Of a stretch of 64,000 nucleotides of DNA, positions 60,836 to 64,000 are shown piece after piece. The stretch is from Lamellibrachia columna (taxonomy: Eukaryota; Annelida; Polychaeta; Sabellida; Siboglinidae): positions 61,002,010-61,066,009 of the forward strand of contig OY759266.1 in the NCBI GenBank assembly GCA_963662155.1, written 5' to 3'. The stretch's first letter is position 1. The number at the start of each line of letters is the position of its first letter. The position numbers and the translations under genes are program-made. The notes beneath the pieces are model-generated. The model did not search any database and was not told the origin of the DNA. It saw only the letters and a list, made by a program, of their open reading frames with translations.

Positions 60836-63800
60836 GGGAAACCTGTCTGGGGGAGTACCGCAGGGAATCCTGTCTGGGGGAGTAACGCAGTGAACCCTGT
60901 CTGGGGGAGTACCGCAGGGAACCCTGTCTGGGGGAGTACCGCAGGGAACCCTGTCTGGGGGAGTACCGCAGGAACCCTGTGTGGGGGAGTACCGCAGGGA
61001 ACCCTGTCTGGGGGAGTACCGCAGGGAACCCTGTCTGGGGGAGTACCGCATGAACCCCGTCTGGGGGAGTACCGCAGGGAACCCCGTCTGGGGGAGTACC
61101 GCAGGGAACCCCGTCTGGGGGAGTACCGCAGGAACCCTGTCTGGGGGAGTACCGCAGGGAACCCTGTCTGGGGGAGTACCGCAGGGAACCCTGTCTGGGG
61201 GAGTACCGCAGGGAACCCTGTCTGGGGGAGTACCGCAGGGAACACCGTCTGGGGGAGTACCGCAGGAACCCCGTCTGGGGGAGTACCGCAGGAACCCCGT
61301 CTGGGGGAGTACCGCAGGGAACCCCGTCTGGGGGAGTACCGCAGGGAACCCTGTCTGGGGGAGTACCGCAGGGAACCCTGTCTGGGGGAGTACCGCAGGG
61401 AACCCTGTCTGGGGGAGTACCGCATGAACCCCGTCTGGGGGAATACCGCAGGGAACTCTGTCTGGGGGAGTACTGCAGGAACCCCGTCTGGGGGAGTACC
61501 GCAGGGAACCCTGTCTGTGGGAGTACCGCAGGGAACCCTGTCTGGGGGAGTACCGCAGGGAACCCTGTCTGGGGAGTACCGCAGGGAACCGTGTCTGTGG
61601 GAGTACCGCAGGGAACCCTGTCTGGGGGAGTACCGCATGAATCCCGTCTGGGGGAGTACCGCAGGGGACCCTGTCTGGGGGAGTACCGCAGGAACCCTAT
61701 CTAGGGGAGTACCGCAGGGAACCCTGCCTGGCTGGGGGAGTACCGCCGGAACCCTATCTAGGGGAGTACCGCAGGGAACCCTGTCTGGGGGAGTATCCCA
61801 GGAACCCTGTCTGGGGGAGTACCGCAGGAACCCTGTCTGGGGGAATACCGCAGGGAACTCTGTCTGGGGGAGTACTGCACGAACCCCGTCTGGGGGAGTA
61901 CCGCAGGAACCCTGTCTGGGGGAGTACCACAGGGAACCCTGTTTGGGGGAGTACCGCAGGAACCCTGTCTGGGGGAATACCGCTGGGAAACCTGTCTGGG
62001 GAGTACCGCAGGGAACCCTGTCTGGGGGAGTACCGCAGGGAACCCTGTCTGGGGGAGTACCGCAGGGGACCCTGTCTGGGGGAGTACCGCAGGAACCCTA
62101 TCCAGGGGAGTACCGCAGGGAACCCTGTCTGGCTGGGGGAGTACCGCAGGAACCCTATCTATGGGAGTACCGCAGGGAACCCTGTCTGGAGGAGTATCGC
62201 AGGAACCCTGTCTGGGGGAGTACCGCAGGAACCCTGTCTGGGGGAATACCGCAGGGAACTCTGTCTAGGGGAGTACTGCAGGAACCTTGTCTGGGGGAGT
62301 ACCGCAGGAACCCTGTCTGGGGAGTACCACAGGGAACCCTGTCTGGGGGAGTACCGCAGGAACCCTGTCTGGGGGAATACCGCTGGGAACCCTGTCTGGG
62401 GAGTACCGCAGGGAACCCTGTCTGGGGGATTACCGCAGGAACCCTGTCTGGGGGAGTACCACAGGGAACCCTGTCTGGGGGAGTACCGCAGGAACCCTGT
62501 CTGGGGGAATACCGCTTGGAACCCTGTCTGGGGAGTACCGCAGGGAACCCTGTCTGGGGGAGTACCGCAGGAACCCTGTCTGGGGGAGTACCGCAGGAAC
62601 CCTGTCTGGGGGAATACCGCTGGAACCCTGTCTGGGGGAGTACCGCATGAACCCTGTCTGGGGGAGTACCGCAGGAACCCTGTCTGGGGGAGTACCGCAG
62701 GGAACCCTGTCTGGGGGAGTACCGCAGGGAACCCTGTCTGGGGGAGTACCGCAGGGAACACCGTCTGGGGGAGTACCGCAGGAACCCCGTCTGGGGGAGT
62801 ACCGCAGGAACCCCGTCTGGGGGAGTACCGCATGAACCCCGTCTGGGGGAGTACCGCAGGGAACCCCGTCTGGGGGAGTACCGCAGGGAACCCCGTCTGG
62901 GGGAGTACCGCAGGAACCCTGTCTGGGGGAGTACCGCAGGGAACCCTGTCTGGGGGAGTACCGCAGGGAACCCTGTCTGGGGGAGTACCGCAGGGAACCC
63001 TGTCTGGGGGAGTACCGCAGGGAACACCGTCTGGGGGAGTACCGCAGGAACCCCGTCTGGGGGAGTACCGCAGGAACCCCGTCTGGGGGAGTACCGCAGG
63101 GAACCCCGTCTGGGGGAGTACCGCAGGGAACCCTGTCTGGGGGAGTACCGCAGGGAACCCTGTCTGGGGGAGTACCGCAGGGAACCCTGTCTGGGGGAGT
63201 ACCGCATGAACCCCGTCTGGGGGAATACCGCAGGGAACTCTGTCTGGGGGAGTACTGCAGGAACCCCGTCTGGGGGAGTACCGCAGGGAACCCTGTCTGT
63301 GGGAGTACCGCAGGGAACCCTGTCTGGGGGAGTACCGCAGGGAACCCTGTCTGGGGAGTACCGCAGGGAACCGTGTCTGTGGGAGTACCGCAGGGAACCC
63401 TGTCTGGGGGAGTACCGCATGAATCCCGTCTGGGGGAGTACCGCAGGGGACCCTGTCTGGGGGAGTACCGCAGGAACCCTATCTAGGGGAGTACCGCAGG
63501 GAACCCTGCCTGGCTGGGGGAGTACCGCCGGAACCCTATCTAGGGGAGTACCGCAGGGAACCCTGTCTGGGGGAGTATCCCAGGAACCCTGTCTGGGGGA
63601 GTACCGCAGGAACCCTGTCTGGGGGAATACCGCAGGGAACTCTGTCTGGGGGAGTACTGCACGAACCCCGTCTGGGGGAGTACCGCAGGAACCCTGTCTG
63701 GGGGAGTACCACAGGGAACCCTGTTTGGGGGAGTACCGCAGGAACCCTGTCTGGGGGAATACCGCTGGGAAACCTGTCTGGGGAGTACCGCAGGGAACCC

Positions 63801-64000
63801 TGTCTGGGGGAGTACCGCAGGGAACCCTGTCTGGGGGAGTACCGCAGGGGACCCTGTCTGGGGGAGTACCGCAGGAACCCTATCCAGGGGAGTACCGCAG
63901 GGAACCCTGTCTGGCTGGGGGAGTACCGCAGGAACCCTATCTATGGGAGTACCGCAGGGAACCCTGTCTTGAGGAGTATCGCAGGAACCCTGTCTGGGGG
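60818..64000. repeat. 27-bp minisatellite derived from RT motif B, about 118 copies
   Basis: The unit is gtctgggggagtaccgcagg plus gaaccct, translating GGVPQGTLS in the frame of the adjoining reverse transcriptase. Frequent 26-bp units (caggaaccct) shift frame. A block is repeated with period 1,782 bp, for example gcctggctgggggag near 61726 and again near 63508. The array continues past the window end. All long frames are artefacts. Confidence 0.96.

Overview
The window is animal nuclear DNA. It holds one spliced gene with GT-AG introns on the minus strand, a seven-transmembrane receptor, several non-LTR retrotransposons, a tRNA-derived SINE and terminal-inverted-repeat DNA transposons. The repeat types and the amount of minisatellite suggest a marine invertebrate, perhaps a mollusc or another non-vertebrate. 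The sequence does not settle the species. There is nothing bacterial here, and most long open frames are minisatellites whose unit length is a multiple of 3.

Layout. 1-1.64 kb: a 48-bp minisatellite fused to the 3' end of a decayed LINE. 1.8-8.1 kb: nine short tandem arrays and unassigned AT-rich DNA. 9.7-36.9 kb: a complete nine-exon minus-strand gene for a mitochondrial dicarboxylate carrier (SLC25A10 type, 293 aa when its exons are read in order). Its introns carry a pogo-like element with a 27-bp array (intron 7), a 15.9-kb 48-bp array (intron 5), a LINE fragment and a TIR element (intron 4), and arrays in introns 1, 2 and 5. 37-44 kb: a LINE tail, a possible small TIR element, a broken transposase-like coding region with a 60-bp coding repeat, and a nearly intact LINE (endonuclease plus reverse transcriptase). 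44.4-48.0 kb: a TGCG microsatellite and a SINE whose tRNA head is amplified about 56 times. 48.6-49.7 kb: an intronless class A GPCR on the minus strand. 50.9-54.1 kb: a 24-bp array. 54.1-59.3 kb: a 28-bp satellite interrupted by a LINE and by a hAT-like element, each with a target-site duplication. 59.9-64 kb: a 29-bp repeat and a decayed reverse transcriptase that runs into a 27-bp array continuing past the window end.

The main observation is where the minisatellites come from. At least five appear to have been born from short pieces of functional sequence: reverse-transcriptase motif C (1-904), reverse-transcriptase motif B (60.8-64 kb), the A-box half of a tRNA-SINE (45.6-48.0 kb), and the exon/intron 5' splice junctions of carrier exons 2 and 5. 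The last two place extra copies of a real splice donor just downstream of the true one. For exon 5 the extra donors keep the reading frame open, so alternative use would add 14 or 28 residues.
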